Part shown: positions 1 through 5,741 of the stretch, piece by piece
Layout of the letters: each line of letters begins with the position of its first letter
Position numbering within the stretch: the stretch's first letter is position 1
DNA from: Pyrodictium sp.
GTDB taxonomy: Archaea > Thermoproteota > Thermoprotei_A > Sulfolobales > Pyrodictiaceae
Direction of reading: 5' to 3'
DNA length: 16,173 bases
Assembly (NCBI GenBank): GCA_015662475.1
Contig: DQUB01000037.1
Span: 1 to 16,173 of the forward strand
The notes under the pieces: generated by a model
Seen by the model: the letters and a program-made list of their open reading frames with translations, nothing else
Database searches by the model: none
Told to the model about the DNA's origin: nothing
Made by a program: the position numbers and the translations under genes

Positions 1-43
1 CCAACATTTCGACATTGATTGTAGTGGAGCGGCCTCTAATCAT
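1..43 (-). CDS. Possible start of a minus-strand gene cut by the window edge
   Basis: An ATG at 43-41 on the minus strand opens a frame that stays open to the window edge and reads MIRGRSTTINVEML. A TATA-like TTAAAC lies about 33 nt upstream inside a perfect palindrome (68-84), the same spacing as several other promoters in this window. The STTINVEML stretch is reminiscent of the N-terminal strand of ribbon-helix-helix regulators, but 14 residues are far too few to assign a family. It does not look like the start of proteasome alpha, which often follows rnp2 in archaea. Treat it as a possible gene start only. Confidence 0.25.
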   Translation of the reverse strand, partial: MIRGRSTTINVEML

Positions 44-67
44 ACTTCTACAACAATAATAGGTTTG

Positions 68-84
68 TCATAGTTTAACTATGA
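68..84. promoter_or_regulatory. Perfect palindrome overlapping a TATA-like element
   Basis: TCATAGTT, one central T, then AACTATGA: eight base pairs on each side with no mismatch. Its centre (TTTAA/TTAAA) also works as a TATA-like core for the minus-strand frame starting at 43. A dimeric repressor bound here would block that promoter. The operator role is inferred from symmetry and position only. Confidence 0.35.
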
Positions 85-183
85 ACTTTACATTGAAAAT
101 TGAAATGCATATGTGGAGACAGAGAGAGTCAGCTCGTCGTGAGTTCTGCATCCCCCTCCAGGGCTTTGGCTGGGACGGCGTCA

Positions 184-738
184 TCATCTCCATGTTTGGA
201 GGGCTTTTTTGGCTCTTTTAATGGTTCCGGTCGTTCTAACCGGTATGATGAGTACTCTTTTTCCATTAACGCGTCTCACAACTCCTAATGCTGCCAACAC
301 AATGTATTTCGTGGTATGGCTAGCGCTGATGATGCCAAGTCCTCGCAATGGATCGTAGTAGACGAGGCGTGGTCTAGCATCTGCAGCTGCAATTTCACCT
401 CCAACTCTCTTAACAGCATCTAAAATTGCCTTCTCTATTGCCTGGGGTTCTGGCGGTTTGCCCGATTCAACAACTACTATAAATGCTATGTACCTTCTCC
501 GCCTCTTTCTTCGCAACTTCTCAAGAGCTTTCTCAGCTTCGTAGCTTGCAAGAGCAGATGATACAGCTTTAGCAACTAAGCTGTACTGCTTGACAACCTG
601 TCTAATAGTTTGAAGGCTGTGAACAAGGCGTTTCTCCAACATTATAACTCTATGCCATGTTCTAATATAAAAGATCAACAACAATATATTTGAAATCATG
701 AGTAGCATAAAGAAGCTGAGAATGAGGTTGGCGTACAT
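184..738 (-). CDS. rnp2: RNase P protein component 2 (Pop5/Rpp14 family) with N-terminal membrane segment
   Basis: Protein subunit of archaeal RNase P, which removes 5' leaders from pre-tRNA; Pop5 works as a pair with Rpp30, encoded just upstream. The Pop5 domain covers roughly residues 80-182: it begins RRYIAF and ends near the signature GTIKRAKK, both typical of archaeal Rnp2. Archaeal family members are usually about 110-140 residues; this one has 184. The extra N-terminus has a hydrophobic segment at about residues 4-25 followed by a long charged helix-like stretch (about 27-80). The ATG at 738 is well supported: it touches the rnp3 stop codon (TAATG) and has a strong ribosome binding site, AAAGGTGGTG, just upstream. 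A TTG at codon 75 (516-514) would give a normal-length Pop5 but has no such site. The Pop5 assignment is solid; a membrane-tethered function is inference. Confidence 0.88.
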   Translation of the reverse strand: MYANLILSFFMLLMISNILLLIFYIRTWHRVIMLEKRLVHSLQTIRQVVKQYSLVAKAVSSALASYEAEKALEKLRRKRRRRYIAFIVVVESGKPPEPQAIEKAILDAVKRVGGEIAAADARPRLVYYDPLRGLGIISASHTTKYIVLAALGVVRRVNGKRVLIIPVRTTGTIKRAKKALQTWR

Positions 739-1388
739 TAAGCACCACCTTTTACCCTACCAACCACTAGCTTTGGATTAGCATGGACTATCAACTTTGC
801 TTGGTGTTCTGAAAGCCCAAAAGATACTAGGAAGCCTCTAAGAGATGCTGTTGGCCAAAGCTCCCATATCGTACGTGCACAGCTTGTAACCACCAAACAT
901 GTTTCAAAGGCTATTGCACGTCTAACAACTATTATTATGCCGCGAAGCCTCTTTCGAGGATCACCACCTTCTAGTATATGGCGAAAACAAACTTCAATAC
1001 AACCACCTCCCATTGCAAGCATTCTAGCCTGGCTTCTATCCATGTATCTAGCCATGTTTGGGGGTAGCAGAATAAGGGAAACACGAGGATCACGAGCAGC
1101 TACTCTAGCAGCTTCAGCAGATAATGGTCTTACAGCAACAATGTCATAGGATAGTCTAAATTTACGTGCTTTTTCAACAACTTCTTTACCACTGACAGCC
1201 TCAAACGTCACTCTACTCAACAACTCAAGACCTTCTCTTGCAAAAATAGCCTTAGCACGCCCATATTCAACACGAGAAAAACTAACATCTAATGCTGCAC
1301 CCTTATAACCTAGTTCACTAAGCACACTCGCCATCTCTACTAGGTCTCGCTCACTTCGAGGCGCTACACAAAGATCATAGGTTTTCAA
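738..1388 (-). CDS. rnp3: RNase P protein component 3 (Rpp30 family)
   Basis: Second RNase P protein subunit, a TIM-barrel-like RNA-binding protein that forms a complex with Pop5 and supports the catalytic RNA during pre-tRNA 5' maturation. At 216 residues it has the usual archaeal length. The features are an N-terminal strand beginning YDLCV, a GYKGAALDVSF segment, the VRPLS strand and a C-terminal NPKLVVGR. It starts with TTG at 1388, overlapping the TGA of the COG1325-type gene (TTGA), and its TAA overlaps the rnp2 ATG by one base. The tight packing indicates one transcript and translational coupling, as expected for partners made in equal amounts. The family assignment rests on the residue pattern and on adjacency to rnp2. 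Confidence 0.87.
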   Translation of the reverse strand: MKTYDLCVAPRSERDLVEMASVLSELGYKGAALDVSFSRVEYGRAKAIFAREGLELLSRVTFEAVSGKEVVEKARKFRLSYDIVAVRPLSAEAARVAARDPRVSLILLPPNMARYMDRSQARMLAMGGGCIEVCFRHILEGGDPRKRLRGIIIVVRRAIAFETCLVVTSCARTIWELWPTASLRGFLVSFGLSEHQAKLIVHANPKLVVGRVKGGA

Positions 1389-1840
1389 GGTAGAAGTCCT
1401 ACCTCCTCCAATACACGCCTAACATCCTCCAAACTAGGTGAACCTCTAAACACAATAACAACCCTAACAACATCATCGCCATCGTAGAGTTTAACACGTC
1501 CTAGAAACGCATCCTGCTTGCTAAAACGCATATATAGTCTTCCCTCCTTCTCGTCATAGCGTAGATCCAAACTCACTGCCAAAGCACGTTTCTCCACATC
1601 GTCGAGTTTTGAACCCAAGTACTCTAAGACCTTAACAGCATCATTCCCGGAAACATTAACAGTAATCCTGCGTATGGGGTTGGAATAGTGGCCCTCCACA
1701 ACTGCTTCTGAAAATACTACCTTCCCTCTAACCTGTTCGGGTAGTAAATTGAGTAGAGCTTGCTTTACACGACCAACATCTTCAGTAGCATGTGCATGTA
1801 CTGAAAACTCTATCCTCAATATCCGCTGCTCAGCTTGCAT
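1385..1840 (-). CDS. COG1325-type RNA-binding protein of the exosome/RNase P neighbourhood
   Basis: A 151-residue protein resembling the archaeal COG1325 family, small alpha/beta proteins predicted to bind RNA and long noted beside exosome and RNase P genes. It starts with a strand (RILRIEFSVHAHAT), has a middle VVEGHYSNPIRRI segment, a FSKQDAFLGRVKL stretch typical of the family, and a C-terminal helix. No catalytic motif is visible. The ATG at 1840 lies about 30 nt from a TATA-like GTTTTATCC, so the message would have a very short leader of about 8 nt. Its stop overlaps the rnp3 start. Context suggests a role in RNA maturation; the biochemical activity is unknown to me. Confidence 0.78.
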   Translation of the reverse strand: MQAEQRILRIEFSVHAHATEDVGRVKQALLNLLPEQVRGKVVFSEAVVEGHYSNPIRRITVNVSGNDAVKVLEYLGSKLDDVEKRALAVSLDLRYDEKEGRLYMRFSKQDAFLGRVKLYDGDDVVRVVIVFRGSPSLEDVRRVLEEVGLLP

Positions 1841-1869
1841 GGACTGGCAGCCCTAGGTAGACTGTAGAG

Positions 1870-1877
1870 GATAAAAC
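1870..1877 (-). promoter_or_regulatory. TATA box for the COG1325-rnp3-rnp2 operon
   Basis: On the minus strand the sequence reads CAGTTTTATCC. Its centre is near 1874, which puts the transcript start near 1848, 8 nt before the ATG at 1840. A T-rich stretch (TTTTATTTTC, about 1898-1907) between this box and the eL15 stop could end the eL15 transcript. Confidence 0.45.
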
Positions 1878-1932
1878 TGATGTAAAGAGTGTTGAAGTGA
1901 AAATAAAACATGTGATTAGAGCGGCACTGTGA

Positions 1933-2613
1933 CTACTGAAGATCGCCAGCATGATATTCTTCACGTATTTCGTCTGGCGCTATTAGCCTTGCACCGCGAT
2001 GAGCTTCATGCCTCTTCTTAAGCTTTCTTTCACGCTGCTTCTTCTTCCACTTGTACTTGACAGTACCACGGAGACCACGACTCTTTCTAAGACCACGCAT
2101 CTTCTTACCAGCACTCGTAAGTCCTCTAAACACTCTACGTCTATGCTGCTTTTCACAAATCCAGCCAAGATCTTTATCCTTACAAACTGCAGGATGATGT
2201 GGATCGACTAGTATAACTTCATACCACTTGTACTCGCCATCCTCACCCACATAATAACTGTTGAGTACTTCTAGGTTCGGATACTTTCTAGCTGCTCTCT
2301 CCTCCGCTATCAACCTCGTACTCTTAGCTGGTGCATAGCCATAAACACCCATACGCTTTGGTCTACGACCTTTATTCGGCCTTGGCCTGTTAAGACCACC
2401 TTTCCTAACTCTAACTCTCACGACAATAATGCCAGGTTTTGCCTTGTATCCAAGTGTTCTAGCACGATCAAGTCTGGTAGGCTTCTCTATACGGACCACC
2501 GTTGGCTGACGTCTCCACTCCATTATCCTCTGCTTCCAAAGCTGCACCAGCTCTGGCCTATCATACCTCTGCTTCCAAATCTCTCTAAGATAATGATACA
2601 TGCTTTTGGACAT
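1933..2613 (-). CDS. rpl15e: Large ribosomal subunit protein eL15
   Basis: Archaeal and eukaryotic 50S subunit protein that binds 23S rRNA. The sequence is highly basic and shows the expected blocks: N-terminal SMYHYLREIW, then RLDRARTLGYKAKPGIIVVR, GGLNRPRPNKGRRPKRMGVY, NLEVLNSYYVGEDGEYKWYE, VILVDPHHPAV and GLTSAGKKMRGLRKSRG. At 226 residues it is somewhat longer than the common length of about 190-205; the extra residues form a charged C-terminal tail (GARLIAPDEIREEYHAGDLQ). The ATG at 2613 has an AGGGTG ribosome binding site. It is the first gene of the minus-strand RNA-processing cluster, separated from COG1325 by about 90 nt. Confidence 0.96.
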   Translation of the reverse strand: MSKSMYHYLREIWKQRYDRPELVQLWKQRIMEWRRQPTVVRIEKPTRLDRARTLGYKAKPGIIVVRVRVRKGGLNRPRPNKGRRPKRMGVYGYAPAKSTRLIAEERAARKYPNLEVLNSYYVGEDGEYKWYEVILVDPHHPAVCKDKDLGWICEKQHRRRVFRGLTSAGKKMRGLRKSRGLRGTVKYKWKKKQRERKLKKRHEAHRGARLIAPDEIREEYHAGDLQ

Positions 2614-2655
2614 TCACTAGCACCCTACCGGCCAAGGGAAAGAGCTATTCAGTCT

Positions 2656-2664
2656 CTCTTAAAC
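2656..2664 (-). promoter_or_regulatory. TATA box of rpl15e
   Basis: The minus strand reads GTTTAAGAG. Its centre is near 2660, giving a predicted transcript start near 2635 and a leader of about 22 nt that carries the AGGGTG ribosome binding site. Confidence 0.45.
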
Positions 2665-2812
2665 GTTAACGCCTCCTTACACTCAAAATGTTCTAGCAAC
2701 GATAGTAACAGTGAAAAGTTAACCAGCTTAAGACTACACATGGAGTTTGGAACCTTCAGCCTACTTTCAAGTCTACAGTGAGGATTTGCCCGCATTGCCG
2801 AGGCCTTATGGC

Positions 2813-4804
2813 TTATGAGGAAGAGTGCGCCCCGACCGATATCGCATCTATTACTTCGATAAGCTTCTTCTTAAACCTCTCCCACCACTCTCTCGCAGCT
2901 TTCAAATTTACAAGCATCTTTTCACTCCAATCCACCCTGCCTACTTCAGCAGCTATTGTTGCAACCAACTCTATAGTTTTGCGCGACTCCCAGAAAGCGG
3001 GTACAGCACCTGCCTTCTCTTGATACTCGACAAACCTCTTGTATGTCTCAGCTGAACGTCTTACAACATCTACCTCAACACCTAATAGTTCGCGATAGAG
3101 ATGGGGTAGAAGTTTTTCAGCCCAATGACGGTGAAATCTGCATATCCCAGCATTGTCTATAGCTAGTTCCATGACTGCTCTACGAGCCGCAGATTCTGCA
3201 AATTCTTCAGGATCGCTAAACGTTGGACTATAGCTAGTCCAATACCTTCCCAAAACGTATAGTGGAGCAACCATGCCGGGAGACCAGTAGTAGTTTGGAG
3301 ACATGTAGCCTTGATCGCCAAAAGCCGCATAGATTGCTACATCTTCAAACCTCAACCCATACATTTTGACTCTAAACGCATATTTCTTGTCAAGCTCCTT
3401 TGCTGCAACCCGCACACCCTTCTCACTAATAAGCCTCAGTATCTCATTATCACCTTCCACAAGCCCCATAATTATCTTACGAGCAATCTCCTTGTTCACC
3501 GGACTATGCTTCTCTGGATCATATGTTAGTGGGTCGAAATAGGGTCTATTGTCTACTCCTACTTCTTCAGGTTGTAGTAGTCCGCGATGCATTAGGTCAA
3601 AAAGCCATGCAACTATATGTCCAATCTCTATCGCATCGAAACCAAGCATATCAACTAGTTCAACAAGCTCTTTTGCATCTTCAAATCTAAGTACACCTAT
3701 GAGAAATCCTAGCCCGTTAAACGGCTCATAGTCAACCTTAACATTGTTCCACGTTTTCTTACACACTCCAGGACAAGGTTCGCCACATGTATGCCAAGGC
3801 TTAGACTCTTTAGATTTAAACACTTTTTCTTGGAAAGGCCTCCAAAAGTATTCCATTACCATCCTGTGCATTTTAAGCCTCAAAGCCTTCCCATAGTAGA
3901 TGGTGTTGAAGGCAAAACCTGGCACAAGATCGCGGTACAACACATAGTTTACCCCGAAGGTGCCTCCAGTACCAAGTTTGGGTTCAAACCTATACTTTCT
4001 CGTAGCCTCCGCAACTACAGCACCATACTCTCTCCCAAAAACATGCTTAGAGAGTCTATCAACAAACCTTATATCGGCAAGCCTAACCTTACCCCTAGCA
4101 GGATTGTACTTCCCCCCAAACACTATCCCTACAACACCATGTGCCCTATATAGTACACTGCCACCACCACCACGTGCTGCCAAGTCGATTTGGCCTGGAA
4201 TAGGATTACCACTCTTATCAAGACCTATTGAGACTAATGCACCATGCATTGATTTTACAGCAGCAGGTCCAACGACAATAGATCTACCATAACCTTCAAC
4301 ATAATAGTGTCTAAAGACATCGTATATGTAGCGTGTTAAACCATAGACACCCTTAAAGCCGTTATAGTCGTCGAAAATACGCCAAAGCTCATCCTCACTA
4401 ATCTCCCTAAACTCTAGTTTCACACTACCGTTACTATCACCCCATATGCCAACAATAAGCGGCTTGCCGCTTTTACCGTAGATTACAACAGCCATCACTC
4501 CAGATCGAATAAATGAGTGAGCAACACCACCCATAGCACTCACATGGAGTCCTCTACTATGAGGGCTTCGAAAAACGAAGATTAGTCTATGCACACCAAA
4601 TAGACTGCTACCGGCAAAGGGGCCACAACCCATTACAAGAGCGTTATTTTCGTGAAACACGTCATACATAAAACTTTTAAACCTGTTTAGGTGCAGATCG
4701 ACACCCAGCTCTATTGGTCCTAGGTATCTAGTTAGCGGGAATCTTTCAAGTCTCCATACCCTCTTCCCCACATCAACAAAAACAACTTTGTATTCCATAG
4801 CCAT
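2813..4804 (-). CDS. gor: Glyceraldehyde-3-phosphate:ferredoxin oxidoreductase (tungsten AOR family)
   Basis: Tungstopterin enzyme that oxidises glyceraldehyde 3-phosphate directly to 3-phosphoglycerate and passes electrons to ferredoxin, replacing two glycolytic steps in many hyperthermophilic archaea. It belongs to the aldehyde ferredoxin oxidoreductase superfamily. What points to GAPOR rather than AOR or FOR is the N-terminal run GCGPFAGSSLFGVHRLIFVF followed by RSP, the GTGGTFGVNY segment, and cluster motif TCGEPCPGVCKK. The 4Fe-4S ligands are probably Cys340, Cys344 and Cys348 (spaced CX3CX3C) and Cys555 in GICRFHRHW. At 663 residues it fits GAPOR (about 650) better than AOR (about 600). 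I chose the ATG at 4804 over a GTG at 4819 because GGGTG lies 6 nt before it; ATG 4798 is also possible. It appears monocistronic. Confidence 0.88.
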   Translation of the reverse strand: MAMEYKVVFVDVGKRVWRLERFPLTRYLGPIELGVDLHLNRFKSFMYDVFHENNALVMGCGPFAGSSLFGVHRLIFVFRSPHSRGLHVSAMGGVAHSFIRSGVMAVVIYGKSGKPLIVGIWGDSNGSVKLEFREISEDELWRIFDDYNGFKGVYGLTRYIYDVFRHYYVEGYGRSIVVGPAAVKSMHGALVSIGLDKSGNPIPGQIDLAARGGGGSVLYRAHGVVGIVFGGKYNPARGKVRLADIRFVDRLSKHVFGREYGAVVAEATRKYRFEPKLGTGGTFGVNYVLYRDLVPGFAFNTIYYGKALRLKMHRMVMEYFWRPFQEKVFKSKESKPWHTCGEPCPGVCKKTWNNVKVDYEPFNGLGFLIGVLRFEDAKELVELVDMLGFDAIEIGHIVAWLFDLMHRGLLQPEEVGVDNRPYFDPLTYDPEKHSPVNKEIARKIIMGLVEGDNEILRLISEKGVRVAAKELDKKYAFRVKMYGLRFEDVAIYAAFGDQGYMSPNYYWSPGMVAPLYVLGRYWTSYSPTFSDPEEFAESAARRAVMELAIDNAGICRFHRHWAEKLLPHLYRELLGVEVDVVRRSAETYKRFVEYQEKAGAVPAFWESRKTIELVATIAAEVGRVDWSEKMLVNLKAAREWWERFKKKLIEVIDAISVGAHSSS

Positions 4805-4854
4805 TAATAACACCCACACAACACAAGCTTCAGCTAGACCACATAACTATTATT

Positions 4855-4864
4855 AAGCTTATAC
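4855..4864 (-). promoter_or_regulatory. TATA box of the GAPOR gene
   Basis: The minus strand reads GTATAAGCTT. The expected transcript start is near 4835, leaving a leader of about 31 nt with GGGTG before the ATG at 4804. Leader and ribosome binding site agree with that start. Confidence 0.4.
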
Positions 4865-4900
4865 TCAAAGGTTATAGTTTTACCATACTCGGCAAAACAA

Positions 4901-4910
4901 AATTTATCTA
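4901..4910 (+). promoter_or_regulatory. TATA box of the CBS-domain gene
   Basis: AATTTATCTA, centre near 4905, gives a predicted transcript start near 4930. An AGAGGCGAG stretch between that point and the ATG at 4947 can act as ribosome binding site. Confidence 0.45.
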
Positions 4911-4946
4911 AAACACAACTAATACTGTAAAGAGGCGAGTCCCTTC

Positions 4947-5339
4947 ATGATAGCTAGAGATATAATGGATTCCAAATTCCTTGTCACAGCTAAGCCTAGT
5001 GAAACAGTTGCTGATGCTGCTAGAAAGATGAGAGAATACAATGTAGGTAGTGTACTGATTGTCGATGAACAAGGAAAATTGCTAGGCATTTTTACTGAAA
5101 GAGATCTTGTCAAAGTGGTAGCATCAAATAAACCTCTATCGACAAAACTTGAAGAGGTGATGACAAAGGGTAACCTTGTAACAGCTTCTCCAGATGATCC
5201 TCTCCCCCTCATAGCACATAAAATGGTTGAACACAACGTCCGCCACATACCAGTTGTAGATGACCAAGGTAGAGTTGTAGGCATTATAAGTATTAGGAAG
5301 TTGTTAAAATATATACTTTCAAGCCACGAGTGGCCCTAA
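4947..5339 (+). CDS. Two-CBS-domain protein (Bateman module)
   Basis: A stand-alone pair of CBS domains in 130 residues; such modules bind adenosine nucleotides (AMP, ATP, SAM) and usually regulate a partner protein. CBS1 spans about residues 5-60: ARDIMDSKFLVTAKPSETV, then MREYNVGSVLIVDEQGKLLG, then IFTERDLVKVV. CBS2 spans about 68-126: EVMTKGNLVTASPDDPL, then MVEHNVRHIPVVDDQGRVVG, then IISIRKLLKYIL. No other domain, signal peptide or membrane segment is present. The gene is divergent from GAPOR and its 3' end faces the kink-turn hairpin at 5369. A regulatory link to GAPOR is conceivable but nothing in the sequence shows one. Ligand and partner are unknown. Confidence 0.92.
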   Translation: MIARDIMDSKFLVTAKPSETVADAARKMREYNVGSVLIVDEQGKLLGIFTERDLVKVVASNKPLSTKLEEVMTKGNLVTASPDDPLPLIAHKMVEHNVRHIPVVDDQGRVVGIISIRKLLKYILSSHEWP

Positions 5340-5368
5340 AACCCACACTCTACAAGTATTCTTAAAAT

Positions 5369-5449
5369 GGCGGGTGTATGAGGAGGCTCTGCCGGACAAC
5401 CGAAAAATCTGTTATACGTGTGGATTGAGGCCGCGTCCCGACACCCGCC
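5369..5449 (+). ncRNA. Hairpin with a canonical kink-turn; candidate L7Ae-bound RNA or 3' UTR element
   Basis: GGCGGGTGT at 5369-5377 is the perfect reverse complement of ACACCCGCC at 5441-5449. Read on the plus strand, the top of this stem forms a standard kink-turn: C-stem GGCGGGTG/CACCCGCC, three-base bulge TAT (5377-5379), then GA (5380-5381) facing GA (5440-5441), then GG (5382-5383) paired with CC (5438-5439). The pattern UAUGAGG...CCGA closely resembles the eukaryotic U4 snRNA kink-turn bound by 15.5K, whose archaeal homologue is L7Ae. The minus strand cannot form it. The 42-nt centre (5388-5429) has only a small CGG-ACAA-CCG hairpin. It is not a tRNA: no T-loop or A/B boxes. Box C/D is only partly matched (TATGAGG and CCGA instead of RTGATGA and CTGA). 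It could be an independent RNA or the 3' end of the CBS mRNA. Confidence 0.55.
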
Positions 5450-5655
5450 TAAACTCTCCTAATCTGTTCTTGGACCTCAGCAGGTAGTTCTTCTATCTTC
5501 AATATGGGAAATGTTAGTGGTGGTTTTCTAGTCTTTACGCCAACCACAATGTATCTTGACGGGTCTTTTTCATCTCTACTCTTCAACACTCTAACCTTCA
5601 CATACCACCCGTCTTCGCGAAGCACATAAGCATACTTACCATGCTTGCCTCCCAT
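5449..5655 (-). CDS. Small basic conserved-looking archaeal protein, 68 residues
   Basis: A short basic protein that reads as a compact, real sequence: KYAYVLREDGWYVKVRVLKS, then RYIVVGVKTRKPPLTFPIL and a C-terminal helix EELPAEVQEQIRRV. It may be one of the small crenarchaeal families of unknown function (it recalls DUF5622), but I cannot confirm that. There is no CXXC, membrane segment or catalytic motif. The strand-rich basic pattern would suit a small RNA- or ribosome-associated protein, which is speculation. ATG at 5655 has AGGGTG about 9 nt upstream and a TATA-like CTTAAAG further up, shared with the divergent XPD gene. Its stop codon touches the 3' arm of the plus-strand kink-turn hairpin. 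Confidence 0.7.
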   Translation of the reverse strand: MGGKHGKYAYVLREDGWYVKVRVLKSRDEKDPSRYIVVGVKTRKPPLTFPILKIEELPAEVQEQIRRV

Positions 5656-5691
5656 GCCACAAACACCCTGCCTTTCTCTCGCGACTCCAGC

Positions 5692-5698
5692 CTTTAAG
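5692..5698. promoter_or_regulatory. Shared TATA-like element between the 68-residue gene and XPD
   Basis: CTTTAAG reads as TATA-like on both strands. On plus it predicts a transcript start near 5720, just before GGGAGGT (5725-5731), the ribosome binding site for XPD. On minus it predicts a start near 5670, before the AGGGTG and ATG of the small gene. It supports XPD translation starting near 5739-5743. Confidence 0.4.
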
Positions 5699-5741
5699 TC
5701 CCACTACCATTACATCCTATCTTTGGGAGGTAGAAGTAGTA

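Noticed and set aside
68..187. Short minus-strand frame of about 38 codons beginning ATGATG over the rnp2 stop codon
   Set aside because: No recognisable protein, unusual composition and no ribosome binding site beyond chance; it ends just upstream of a better-supported start at 43.
1876..1940. Possible box C/D guide RNA on plus (TGATG near 1878, GTGATTA near 1913, CTGA near 1936)
   Set aside because: Boxes are imperfect, no D' box at the right spacing, no terminal stem, and the last box overlaps the eL15 stop region. Chance matches are likely.
2778..3023. Plus-strand frame starting MRICPHCRGLMAYEEE, which looks like the start of a zinc-ribbon protein
   Set aside because: The CXXC start is suggestive of RPB9/TFS-like ribbons, but the rest does not continue as a ribbon, there is no second CXXC, no ribosome binding site, and nearly all of it lies antisense to the conserved GAPOR C-terminus.
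5369..5449. Reading the 81-base hairpin as a tRNA, since its 7 outermost pairs resemble an acceptor stem
   Set aside because: No T-loop consensus, no A or B box, and no workable D, anticodon or T arms on either strand, even allowing an intron.
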